DNA of 30,545 bases, taken from the NCBI GenBank assembly GCA_948788915.1, contig CAQFOZ010000028.1, positions 1 through 30,545 on the forward strand. The letters run 5' to 3'. The first letter of the stretch is position 1. The number at the start of each line of letters is the position of its first letter. Position numbers and translations under genes: made by a program. Of the stretch, positions 17,069 through 24,317 are shown piece by piece. The stretch is from an uncultured Muribaculaceae bacterium (GTDB lineage Bacteria; Bacteroidota; Bacteroidia; Bacteroidales; Muribaculaceae). Below the pieces are notes generated by a model. That model worked only from the letters and a program-made list of their open reading frames with translations, had not been told where the DNA came from and ran no database searches.

Positions 17069-17842
17069 TCAGAAGCTCAGTCCGATGCCGACGCGTACAC
17101 CGGCGTTGCGCCCGCCGTTTTTAGTGGTCTCTTCTTCTTCGTCGGACAAGAGGAACTTGTAGTTGCTTGCCCCCCAGCGTCCTTCTACAAACACGGAAAG
17201 GACTTTCCAAGATATCTGTGTGCCGAATGTAACGAACGGCACGAAAGCTACGCTGAGATTGTTCTCGTCCTCATTAGACTGCATGAGGAGTGATGCGGTA
17301 GGCATGAAATTGCAGTATATTTTTCCTTTGAGCGCAGCCAGGTTTTTGTTCATTTTATAGAACGGTGCGAATGTGGCGGAGACACCGACACCCATGGCAA
17401 GATCAACCTGATGGTTGCCTATGCTGGGGACATCGTCTTCCTCGTCGTCATAATCATAATCATAATCACCTCCATTGCCGTAGTCATAGACATAATCATA
17501 ATCATCCGGATCCCAATTTAATCCGTTAAATGACACCGTGTTGGAATAGTTGGTATAGGTGATGTCAAACCATGTGGCCTCTATGCCGAAGCGCATGAAA
17601 CCTCCGATCGGTTGTTTATGTACAAAGTAAGTCTTGGTCAGACCCAGCGAGAATCCATAATTTGGGTTGAGGGTGCAGCCTAACTCTTTGTCGTAGCCGA
17701 TCTCTACCGGATTGATGTGTAAGGAGTTGAAGGCCATGCCTATTTTAAAGGTTTTCTGCCTTCCCCAGAGATCGCCCGACATTGCAGGCAATGAAAACAT
17801 TACGGCTACCATGGGAGCCACGAAGAATTTCAGTCGGTTCAT
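17069..17842 (-). CDS. Outer-membrane beta-barrel protein with Asp/Tyr-rich loop
   Basis: A 257-aa protein with a signal peptide (residues ~1-22, MNRLKFFVAPMVAVMFSLPA then MSG). Alternating hydrophobic/aromatic strands and a C-terminus ending VRVGIGLSF, with final Phe, mark an outer-membrane beta-barrel assembled by the BAM machinery. Residues 111-138 form a very acidic Asp/Tyr-rich insertion between strands (DPDDYDYVYDYGNGGDYDYD and DDEEDD), likely a surface loop; the matching DNA is a set of short in-frame repeats with unit CATAAT (about 17449-17505). The role is unknown; metal binding by the loop is only a guess. An in-frame upstream ATG exists, but the start at 17842 puts the signal sequence at the N-terminus. 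It is expressed from a promoter about 290 nt upstream. Confidence 0.72.
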   Translation of the reverse strand: MNRLKFFVAPMVAVMFSLPAMSGDLWGRQKTFKIGMAFNSLHINPVEIGYDKELGCTLNPNYGFSLGLTKTYFVHKQPIGGFMRFGIEATWFDITYTNYSNTVSFNGLNWDPDDYDYVYDYGNGGDYDYDYDDEEDDVPSIGNHQVDLAMGVGVSATFAPFYKMNKNLAALKGKIYCNFMPTASLLMQSNEDENNLSVAFVPFVTFGTQISWKVLSVFVEGRWGASNYKFLLSDEEEETTKNGGRNAGVRVGIGLSF

Positions 17843-18325
17843 GATGATGTTTTTTGTGTTATTAATTAATATGATACCATTGACATTCATTTGCGAATGC
17901 CAATGTTCATATTTTGACATTTCAACGGATCCTGACGTGACCTCTGCTGACTATGCGCCAAGGTGTTGTCTGTATCTGTTGGAATGTCGTTAAAAACGAC
18001 AAATCGTATGTCCATGTTGACGGACATGCTAACATCTTACCGTTTCTTCCAATGAAATTTCCGACGTTTCATTCTGATTGGAACAAATAGCATACGCTAT
18101 AATATGTCAGGAAGCGAAGCTTCCTTGTCGCAAAGGTAACCAAAATGTACGTTATGCACAAGAAATATATCTTGTAATTTTTGATATCTGTGTACGTTGT
18201 ATATGTAAAATGCAAATAGAAGATGATTGTATCTGTGATCAGAAATTTTCATATATGGAATGCTCCTCTGAATATTTTATTACAGAGAATAGTTTAATAA
18301 TGTGGAATAAATACGCACGACAAAG
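17843..18325. other. 483-nt intergenic region with a structured leader
   Basis: The left part (17843-18125) is the probable long leader of the beta-barrel gene. It contains inverted repeats: TGTCGTT/AACGACA (17985-17991 with 17995-18001, 3-nt loop), ATGTCC/GGACAT (18008-18013 with 18022-18027), GGAAGC/GCTTCC (18110-18115 with 18119-18124), and TTCCAAT/ATTGGAA further apart (near 18048-18082). The right part (18162-18325) has no clear promoter for the macro-domain gene. It carries a possible 39-codon frame, ATG 18210 to TGA 18329, overlapping the macro gene start by ATGA; I do not call it as a gene. Confidence 0.5.
18131..18161 (-). promoter_or_regulatory. Promoter of the beta-barrel gene
   Basis: On the minus strand TACCTTTG (18131-18138) fits the -7 box TAnnTTTG, and TTG lies 20 nt upstream (18159-18161), the expected Bacteroidota spacing. 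It would give a leader of about 280 nt before the start codon at 17842. Confidence 0.65.
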
Positions 18326-18790
18326 ATGATTTATTTTATTGAGAAAGGAGATATCTTTGCGATAGAAGGTGTCGCAAGTTATGCGCATGGTTGCAACTGT
18401 GCCGGAGCCATGGGAAAAGGTATCGCGGTTCAATTCAGGGACAAATTTCCAGAGATGTATAAACAGTACAAACTACTGTGTAAAAACGGAGAATATCTAC
18501 CCGGAGATGTTTTTGATTATAATTATGGAGAGGGACATGTCTATAACCTTGGAACCCAGCTTACATGGAGAACCAAAGCCAAAATTGAGTTTATTCGGGC
18601 CTCCGTATCAAAAATGTGTGAATTAGCAATTATGGACGGTGTTACAAAAATAGCTATGCCGGCAATCGGAGCCGGACTTGGAGGCCTGATCTGGAATGAT
18701 GTAAAGGAAGAGATAGAATTGATTTCTCATAGATATCCTGATGTCGATCTGTACGTTGTTGAACAATATTCTCCAAATTTGAAACACTGA
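18326..18790 (+). CDS. Stand-alone macro domain protein, TARG1/DarG-like
   Basis: A 154-aa single macro domain, expected to bind ADP-ribose or ADP-ribosylated molecules in the cytoplasm. It begins FIEKGDIF, the usual first strand, and has the substrate loop HGCNCAGAMGKGIAVQFRDKFP (residues 21-42, written in two parts: HGCNCAGAMGKG and IAVQFRDKFP) and the second loop MPAIGAGLGGLIW (111-123). These place it with the ALC1-like class that includes human TARG1/OARD1 and the DarG antitoxin. By my alignment both TARG1 catalytic residues are missing: K84 aligns with Q78 (NLGTQ) and D125 with G119 (GAGLG). It may be a binder, or use other chemistry. No DarT-like toxin or NAD-consuming partner is encoded nearby. 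Start ATG 18326 is fixed by the family N-terminus. Confidence 0.85.
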   Translation: MIYFIEKGDIFAIEGVASYAHGCNCAGAMGKGIAVQFRDKFPEMYKQYKLLCKNGEYLPGDVFDYNYGEGHVYNLGTQLTWRTKAKIEFIRASVSKMCELAIMDGVTKIAMPAIGAGLGGLIWNDVKEEIELISHRYPDVDLYVVEQYSPNLKH

Positions 18791-18912
18791 AGTATGTGTG
18801 TCTCCGGACTTAAACTAAATGTATGTGTAAATTGTACTTATAAGTAAGTATTCAAATTTAAACGACAGCAAGTGTTTAAAACTAAACAATATATTATTAT
18901 CACTATATTCTT

Positions 18913-19605
18913 ATGAAAATTAATGTAACTTATGTGATTTCGGCTTTGCTCCTTTCGGCGGGCATATTCTTTTTGGGTGTGTTTATACGGTCGGGTATTA
19001 ACAACATGGCTTATCGTGACCGGCAGGTCACTGTAAAAGGACTTGCCGAGCGCGAGGTAAATGCCAATACCGTAACCTGGCCCATACAATACAGTGTAGC
19101 CGGTAATGATCTGCAGGCTCTTTATGATCAGGTGACTGATTATAACTCTAAAATAATCAAGTTTTTGACATCCAACGGTATCCCTGCGGATGATGTGAAT
19201 GTGGGTTCTCCTGATACATATAATGCTATGGCGAATCGCTATCCCTCCGACAACTTCAAGTATAATTACTCGCTTAACTGTACCGTCACTGTCACGACAG
19301 ATAAAGTCAAAGAGGTGAAAGAATTGCTTTCCCGGCAAGGTGAGTTGCTTAAAGAAGGTGTGCCGTTCAGCAATACTTATATCAATTATCAGTACACGCT
19401 ACTTAACGACATTAAGCCCGAAATGATAGCCGAGGCAACAAAGAATGCCCGCGAGGCCGCGGCTCAGTTTGCCAAGGATTCCGGTTCAAAAGTGGGTAAG
19501 ATGAAGAGTGCGAACCAGGGCCAGTTCTCAATCGAAGATACTTCCAATCCTGCCGTTAAGAAAGTCAGAGTTGTGTCGACTATCGTTTATTATCTTCAGG
19601 ACTAA
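18913..19605 (+). CDS. SIMPL domain-containing protein (DUF541)
   Basis: A 230-aa envelope protein. An N-terminal hydrophobic segment (residues ~7-27, VISALLLSAGIFFLGVFI) acts as membrane anchor or uncleaved signal. The rest is a SIMPL domain: VTVKGLAEREVNANTVTWPI at the start, a central YNYSLNCTVTVTT strand, then the conserved helix ATKNAREAAAQFAKDSGSKV and C-terminal VSTIVYYL. Family members are periplasmic or membrane-bound and include oxidative-stress-related proteins, but a defined biochemical activity is not known to me. It is transcribed alone, 122 nt after the macro gene. Only 9 nt past its stop begins a sequence copied from the tonB 3' end. Confidence 0.85.
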   Translation: MKINVTYVISALLLSAGIFFLGVFIRSGINNMAYRDRQVTVKGLAEREVNANTVTWPIQYSVAGNDLQALYDQVTDYNSKIIKFLTSNGIPADDVNVGSPDTYNAMANRYPSDNFKYNYSLNCTVTVTTDKVKEVKELLSRQGELLKEGVPFSNTYINYQYTLLNDIKPEMIAEATKNAREAAAQFAKDSGSKVGKMKSANQGQFSIEDTSNPAVKKVRVVSTIVYYLQD

Positions 19606-19614
19606 TCGCGTAAT

Positions 19615-19636
19615 TAACGCGGAGTAATCGTAAAGG
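19615..19636 (-). repeat. Left copy of 22-bp direct repeat (tonB 3'-end fossil)
   Basis: These 22 bases (beginning TAACGCGGAG, ending GTAAAGG) are identical to 25830-25851. Read on the minus strand they encode FTITPR followed by a stop, the exact end of TonB, with an upstream in-frame stop only about seven codons away. The copy therefore looks like a remnant of a tonB end, lying 9 nt downstream of the SIMPL gene stop. Confidence 0.9.
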
Positions 19637-19645
19637 GATTGCGGT

Positions 19646-19701
19646 TTTATGAACTGCATCATAAATGTTATTTGTTTAACTTTTGTGGTGCAGTTCATAA
19701 A
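19646..19701 (+). terminator. 20-bp stem-loop, possible SIMPL terminator or element end
   Basis: TTTATGAACTGCA (19646-19658) pairs perfectly with 19689-19701, and the stem extends inward to 20 bp with two G-U wobbles around a 16-nt loop. TTTTATTA follows, so it may end the SIMPL transcript. It also lies just inside the left direct repeat, so it could be part of the inserted segment's end. Confidence 0.55.
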
Positions 19702-19787
19702 TTTTATTACAGTGTGGTTCTATTAATACTATATCTACTTTAATTCTTCTATGTTAATCTTACGATACCCTGCTTTTTAAGTGAGTG

Positions 19788-19818
19788 TTGTTTGTGTGAA
19801 ATTTAATTACTATCTTTG
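19788..19818 (+). promoter_or_regulatory. Promoter of the envelope cassette
   Basis: TTG at 19788-19790 and TATCTTTG at 19811-19818, 20 nt apart, form an excellent Bacteroidota promoter. It is the only strong one before the cassette and would give a leader of about 300 nt ahead of the first lipoprotein gene. Confidence 0.75.
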
Positions 19819-20123
19819 CTACGCATTTCGATGATGTATCGATATGCAGACATATAGAAAGTGTTTTCGCTGTGTCCTGACAAAGAAATCTGACAGTTTC
19901 ATTTTGACCAATGGGGCAACGGACAACACTCATTCTTGTATAGGTAATGGTAGGCATGCTTTGGCATGCAGATACTCCATATCTATTCAAGTGTGGGGTA
20001 TCGTATCGTTTATTTTGGTCAAGGTTTTGTCAGAACCTCTTTGTAGATAAACGAGAGTATCTCCACACTTTCTCTTTTTATTTGCCGTGTTGGAGATGGC
20101 GGCGGAAACTGGGTAATTTTACA

Positions 20124-20513
20124 ATGAATCTGACAAACTTAATCGCCAAACGTCTATCCGATTCCAGACTCAAGAGCTGTATTAAATTTATTAAAGCATC
20201 GTTATTTCTTTCGGTGATATTTATGTCCGGTTGCGGTGGTAATGAGGATTATGAGATATATTCCTCAATCAAGGGATATGTTTTTGATTATGAGACAGGT
20301 ATTCCATTAGAAAAAGCAACAATAACACTGTCTCCTACCGGGCAGACATTCTTAACAGATGAATCAGGCAATTTTATTTTTTTTAATCTTGATTCAAGAC
20401 AATATACAATCATTGTCCAGAAAACAGGATATCAGGTCAATCGCAAGGTAATCAGTGCGGTAAGTGGAGAGACGGCAGATATTGCCATATCTCTTATTAA
20501 AATTCCCCAATAA
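20124..20513 (+). CDS. Small lipoprotein with carboxypeptidase-regulatory-like domain
   Basis: A 129-aa predicted lipoprotein. A long basic N-terminus and hydrophobic stretch (FIKASLFLSVIF) lead to the lipobox FMSGC with C37 as lipidation site. Residues ~47-127 form one beta-sandwich of the carboxypeptidase-D regulatory-like type (IKGYVFDYETGIPLEKATIT, then DESGNFIFFNLDSRQYTI). The domain is clearly paralogous to the first domain of the next gene's product (GSIVGSVSDRSTGEPIS), but the chain stops where the longer protein continues into BACON and FN3 repeats. It could be a separate small component or a truncated paralog. ATG 20124 is chosen because the open frame further upstream (from 19947) would bury the signal sequence. 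First gene of the cassette, 113 nt before the next. Confidence 0.72.
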   Translation: MNLTNLIAKRLSDSRLKSCIKFIKASLFLSVIFMSGCGGNEDYEIYSSIKGYVFDYETGIPLEKATITLSPTGQTFLTDESGNFIFFNLDSRQYTIIVQKTGYQVNRKVISAVSGETADIAISLIKIPQ

Positions 20514-20529
20514 TAGTAAGTGAAATAAT

Positions 20530-20557
20530 CCCCAAAATTAGACACAAAACTTTTGGG
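20530..20557. repeat. Inverted repeat resembling IS3-type termini
   Basis: CCCAAAA (20531-20537) and TTTTGGG (20551-20557) flank TTAGACACAAAAC. The text CCCCAAAATTAGACAC is reminiscent of IS3-family terminal sequences, but no transposase is present. It could equally be a weak terminator-like hairpin between the two lipoprotein genes. Confidence 0.3.
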
Positions 20558-20626
20558 TTTAGTTCATAGACGATAATGTAGGTGAGTTAACTTGGAATCA
20601 TCAAACATATTTATTAAAAATGTAAA

Positions 20627-22792
20627 ATGTTAAAACTGTTTAATATGGAACGGTTGTATTTTTTTGCTGTCTCTCTGATAATGCTTTTAACCGGTTGTTC
20701 ATCGGATTTAAAAGAAGAAGTTGTAACAGGCAGTATTGTAGGAAGTGTATCTGATCGCAGCACAGGAGAACCGATATCGACTGTGAATGTATTGCTAACT
20801 CCGGGTGGAAATTCAACCGTAACAGGCTCGGATGGTAGCTTTTCTTTTGAGAATCTTGTTCCAGGAGAGTATACTGTAGAGGTTGGTAAAGAAGGATATT
20901 CAGGAAATACAAAGAGTGTATTTGCCAGAGCAGGAGAAATCTCATCAGCGCATTTATTAATTGAAAGATTACCTGCTTCAATAACTTCAGACAAGACTCT
21001 TCTGGAGTTTGGGGATAAAGTCCAGACACTTTCATTTACCATAGTAAATAGAAGTTATGGAGATCTTGAATATATAGTTGAAACGGGAAAATGCGAATGG
21101 CTGTCATTAAAGCCTGAAAAGGGTATACTTAAATATGGAAAGACCGAAACGATAGTGGTGAATCTATTGAGAGATCAGCTTCCGATGGGAAGAAATGAAG
21201 CAGTGGTAGTGGTTCGTTCACTAAGTGGAGATGGTAACGTAGAGGTTAAGATTGTAGCTGTTAATGGGAAATCCACTGCAACGCTTAATACGCTGGAAAC
21301 AACAGATATAACGTCTACAACAGCTGTGCTCAACGGAGAGATTGTAAATATAGGGGAGCCAAAATACAGTGAGCGAGGTTTTGTATATTCAGATAATTCC
21401 GAGCCTTCCATAAGTGATTGCATACAGAAATTATCATGTCCGGTAAATGATAATCTTAATTTTTCATGTAAGGTTGAAAATCTTGGAACCCTAAAAACGT
21501 ATTATGCGAGGTCCTATTTAGTTCAAAACGGAACAGTAATATATGGAAATATAATATCTTTTTCCACCTCAAAACAGATAACGGAGGTAACCACATCATC
21601 CCCGACTGATGTCGGAGCCATGACGGCAACGCTTCATGGAACAGTTACTAAAGTAGGAGTTCCTGCTTTTACAGAAAAGGGTTTTTGTTATTCCAAATAT
21701 AGTGAGACTCCGGATATTTCGGATAACAAGTGTCCGGTTCCCGGAGCCGTTGCAGGTAACTATTCTTTGGAATTGAACGGTCTGGAATACCCGTCAATAT
21801 ATTATGTGAGATCGTATGCAATTCAGGGGGGAGGTGTCGTATACGGTAATGTAGTGTCTTTTTCAACAGCAGGACAATCCGCAAATGTATCGACATCTGC
21901 CGTTACAGATATATTTGCTTCTACAGCAGTTTTTAACGGTATGATACAAAATGAGGGGAATCCTCCGTATACGGAACGGGGTTTCTGCTACTCCCGTAAC
22001 GGCAAACCATCTATATCCACCAACAAAATCAGAGTAAGTGGATCAGGTAACGGTGCTTATTCCACTCAAGTCGGTAATCTGGATTATCCAGCAGATTATT
22101 CGGTATGCTCTTATGTAATTCAGGCAGGAGAGCCAGTATATGGTAATGTAGTTAATTTTTCTACGGTAGCAAAAAGTGCAAAAGTGAACACTTCTTCTGT
22201 AACAGATATAACAACAACATCAGCAACATTTAATGGTATAATTTCGGATTTAGGAATACCAATAGCAACGCGAAGGGGTTTCTGCTATAGCGCTTATTCC
22301 TCAAATCCGGTTATAAGTGACAATCATGTAGATGACTACGTAGTTAATACAACAAATTTTAAGAAGAATGTTACTGGGTTGTATCAAGGCACGGTTTATT
22401 ATGTCAGGGCATATGCATTACAAGACAATCAATACATTTATGGAAATACGGTTAGTTTTACCACAAATAGAGAGCCTGCGGTTAGAACTGACAATCCGTC
22501 AGGCCTTAAAAAACAAGAAACCATGTTTGCGGTTAACTGGAGTGTTACATTCAATGGGGCTGTGCTTTCAGAAGGATTACCGGCTTATGGAACCAAAGGG
22601 TTTGTATATGGTAAATCCAGTAATCCGGATACATCAAATGGTTCGGTCTTAACTGTATCCGGTTCCGGTACAGGTAAATTTTCAGGAACGGTTTCTAATT
22701 TGCAAGATATGCAGACATACTATGTGCGAGCGTTTGTAAAGGTCGGGAATAAATATTATTACGGAGAGAGTAAGAGTTTTATGACGTTTTAA
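20627..22792 (+). CDS. Surface lipoprotein with CpD-regulatory, BACON and five FN3-like repeats
   Basis: A 721-aa lipoprotein. The signal ends at the lipobox LLTGC with C24. Residues ~35-112 are a carboxypeptidase-regulatory-like domain. Residues ~115-211 are BACON-like (LLEFGDKVQTLSFTIVNRS, then CEWLSLKPEKG). Five FN3-like repeats of about 95 residues follow (219-314, 319-414, 419-513, 518-613, 617-721), each with the pattern TTSATFNGxIxxxGxP, RGFCYS, YYVRAYxxQ and YGNxVSFST. The repeats have diverged, so this is an old array. Such architectures belong to Bacteroidota outer-membrane, surface-exposed proteins that bind glycans or other surfaces; the ligand is not known. The DNA is A/T-richer than the tonB-pdxJ genes to its right. 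ATG 20627 gives a normal lipoprotein signal; ATG 20645 is an alternative. Confidence 0.8.
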   Translation: MLKLFNMERLYFFAVSLIMLLTGCSSDLKEEVVTGSIVGSVSDRSTGEPISTVNVLLTPGGNSTVTGSDGSFSFENLVPGEYTVEVGKEGYSGNTKSVFARAGEISSAHLLIERLPASITSDKTLLEFGDKVQTLSFTIVNRSYGDLEYIVETGKCEWLSLKPEKGILKYGKTETIVVNLLRDQLPMGRNEAVVVVRSLSGDGNVEVKIVAVNGKSTATLNTLETTDITSTTAVLNGEIVNIGEPKYSERGFVYSDNSEPSISDCIQKLSCPVNDNLNFSCKVENLGTLKTYYARSYLVQNGTVIYGNIISFSTSKQITEVTTSSPTDVGAMTATLHGTVTKVGVPAFTEKGFCYSKYSETPDISDNKCPVPGAVAGNYSLELNGLEYPSIYYVRSYAIQGGGVVYGNVVSFSTAGQSANVSTSAVTDIFASTAVFNGMIQNEGNPPYTERGFCYSRNGKPSISTNKIRVSGSGNGAYSTQVGNLDYPADYSVCSYVIQAGEPVYGNVVNFSTVAKSAKVNTSSVTDITTTSATFNGIISDLGIPIATRRGFCYSAYSSNPVISDNHVDDYVVNTTNFKKNVTGLYQGTVYYVRAYALQDNQYIYGNTVSFTTNREPAVRTDNPSGLKKQETMFAVNWSVTFNGAVLSEGLPAYGTKGFVYGKSSNPDTSNGSVLTVSGSGTGKFSGTVSNLQDMQTYYVRAFVKVGNKYYYGESKSFMTF

Positions 22793-22818
22793 TCAATATT
22801 TTAATTAATAAGTGAATT

Positions 22819-23433
22819 ATGAAAAAAATTATTTCTTTATTTATGATGCTGGCTATGACGTTCATAGCGGCACCGATGGAAATTTACGGACAGGCAACCA
22901 AGTCAGACATCAAGGCGGCTAAATCCAAGGCAAAGGATCTCAAGAAAAAAGGTTGGGAAACGGAAGGTGCCACATCTCTTGAAAATGGATTGATAAAAAT
23001 TGCCGAAAAAGAAGCTGCAGGATATACCCCATTGATAGGTACTGCGTTAGGCTCAAAAAAAGCAAATGTAGCCAAAAGCAAGGCTCGGAATAATGCGATT
23101 AACGAGTTTGCTGAATATGGTAAATCAATTATCAAAGCGCGTATTAATACAAAAGTGGACGATATAGACGGAGAGGAAGTAGACAATCTTGTTTCTGGTT
23201 ACGAAAGAATGGTTGTGCGAGAACTTGATAATATAATACCTCTTCCTTCTTTAATTCTACGAAGAGAAACAAACGGAGGATATGATTATCAGTGCTATTA
23301 TATGATCAATGAGCAAACGCTTCGTAAAACACAGCGGAAAGTAATCGAACAGGCTATGGAGGAGGCTGGTTTGGCAGCGAGATATGGTGATTCTATATCA
23401 GATTTTATCAATGCAGGATTTAATGAAAAGTAG
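22819..23433 (+). CDS. Small secreted protein of unknown function, LPP20-like
   Basis: A 204-aa protein with a clear Sec signal peptide (MKKIISLFMMLAMTFIAAPM, cleavage near GQA-TK). The mature part starts with a Lys/Ala-rich helical stretch (SDIKAAKSKAKDLKKKGWET), then a helix resembling LPP20-type envelope proteins (SKARNNAINEFAEYGKSIIK), then a strand-rich section (ILRRETNGGYDYQCYYMINE) and a final helical tail. I do not recognise it with certainty; the LPP20 link is by pattern only. It lies 26 nt after the FN3 lipoprotein gene and overlaps the next gene by 11 nt, so it is surely in the same transcript and possibly translationally coupled. It probably acts in the periplasm or at the outer membrane together with the DUF5683 protein. 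Confidence 0.68.
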   Translation: MKKIISLFMMLAMTFIAAPMEIYGQATKSDIKAAKSKAKDLKKKGWETEGATSLENGLIKIAEKEAAGYTPLIGTALGSKKANVAKSKARNNAINEFAEYGKSIIKARINTKVDDIDGEEVDNLVSGYERMVVRELDNIIPLPSLILRRETNGGYDYQCYYMINEQTLRKTQRKVIEQAMEEAGLAARYGDSISDFINAGFNEK

Positions 23434-24313
23434 ACTGTTAGCAGCATTAGCAGTTTTAGCTGTGGCTTTTATGGCTAATTCTGCCGATCGTTCGGATAGG
23501 ATAAAACCCCGATGGATGCATTCTCTTCCGGATCCAAGTAATTCAACATTTTTTTACATCACAGAAACAGCGATTGCTCCGACTCTTTCGGATGCCCGTA
23601 AGGAATGTTTCTCTTCACTCTTGCAGAATGCAGGTTTTGAAAAGGGAGTTTCTGTTAAATCTGACTATAATACTGCGGAGTCTGAACATTCATTGGTAGT
23701 TGACGGACAGTCCAATGATGTGACAGAGTCCTATTTTTCAGTAAATAGTACGATTAAAGGAAAAGAGGTGAAGTTACAGGGTGTCAAGATTGATGAATAC
23801 TGGGAACGTAGAGAGGATGGGAAAGTATATCTGACTACATTGTTTGCGAGATCTCAGGTAGATATGACACCCCGGTTTGATAAAATTGTTACCACTGCTA
23901 AATATGGGGTTCATGGTCTTTGGCGGTCTGCTATTGTGCCAGGCTGGGGACAACTCTATAAAGGATCTACCCTGAAAGGAGGGCTGATTATGGGCGGAAC
24001 CGCCGCTGTGATTGGGGCAACGATTTATATGGACTGCATGAGATCGGATTATGCAAGGAAAATACTTAAAACGCACATCGCTGAAAACAAACGAACCTAT
24101 GCTACGCGAAGGGATAATTTTACAACTGGAAGAAATATTTGTCTTGGTGTCTTGGGTGCTCTCTATGTATATAATATTATAGATGCTATCGTTGCTCCCG
24201 GTGCACGGAGAATAGTAACTGATTCCAGATCAAAAGCCAGCTATTCTTATAGTATTGTTCCTGCTCTTTTGGAAGATTGTTCGCCAGGATTGGCTATGCA
24301 GGTAAGTTTTTGA
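23423..24313 (+). CDS. DUF5683 domain envelope protein
   Basis: A 296-aa protein. A signal sequence (MKSRLLAALAVLAVAFMANS) is followed by about 160 residues with a WMHSLPDPSNSTFFYITETA opening that resembles LPP20-like stress-envelope domains. Then comes the DUF5683 signature RSAIVPGWGQLYKGSTLKGG (residues ~183-202), a hydrophobic helix (IMGGTAAVIGATIY), a charged stretch and a second hydrophobic segment (ICLGVLGALYVYNIIDAIV). Family function is unknown; DUF5683 domains usually are small membrane modules. I start at ATG 23423, which overlaps the previous gene by 11 nt; the upstream codons in this frame have no signal character. Only 4 nt separate it from the next gene, so the last three cassette genes form a tight operon. 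Confidence 0.75.
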   Translation: MKSRLLAALAVLAVAFMANSADRSDRIKPRWMHSLPDPSNSTFFYITETAIAPTLSDARKECFSSLLQNAGFEKGVSVKSDYNTAESEHSLVVDGQSNDVTESYFSVNSTIKGKEVKLQGVKIDEYWERREDGKVYLTTLFARSQVDMTPRFDKIVTTAKYGVHGLWRSAIVPGWGQLYKGSTLKGGLIMGGTAAVIGATIYMDCMRSDYARKILKTHIAENKRTYATRRDNFTTGRNICLGVLGALYVYNIIDAIVAPGARRIVTDSRSKASYSYSIVPALLEDCSPGLAMQVSF

Positions 24314-24317
24314 TAAT

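Larger units (their letters stand above)
19637..20123 (+). other. Gene-poor left end and long leader of the cassette
   Basis: No family-like protein is encoded here. After the stem-loop and the promoter, the transcribed leader (about 19825-20123) contains a perfect hairpin GCATGC-TTTG-GCATGC (19954-19969) and a longer-range pairing of GATACTCC with GGGGTATC downstream (about 19971-20001, one wobble). An open frame from 19947 merges with the lipoprotein gene, but its translation lacks a signal sequence at its N-terminus and is probably not used. Confidence 0.5.

Noticed and set aside
18078..18329. 83-codon frame with TTG start before the macro gene
   Set aside because: Its upstream part covers the minus-strand promoter and leader hairpins; there is no family resemblance. 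Only the last 39 codons are worth a check.
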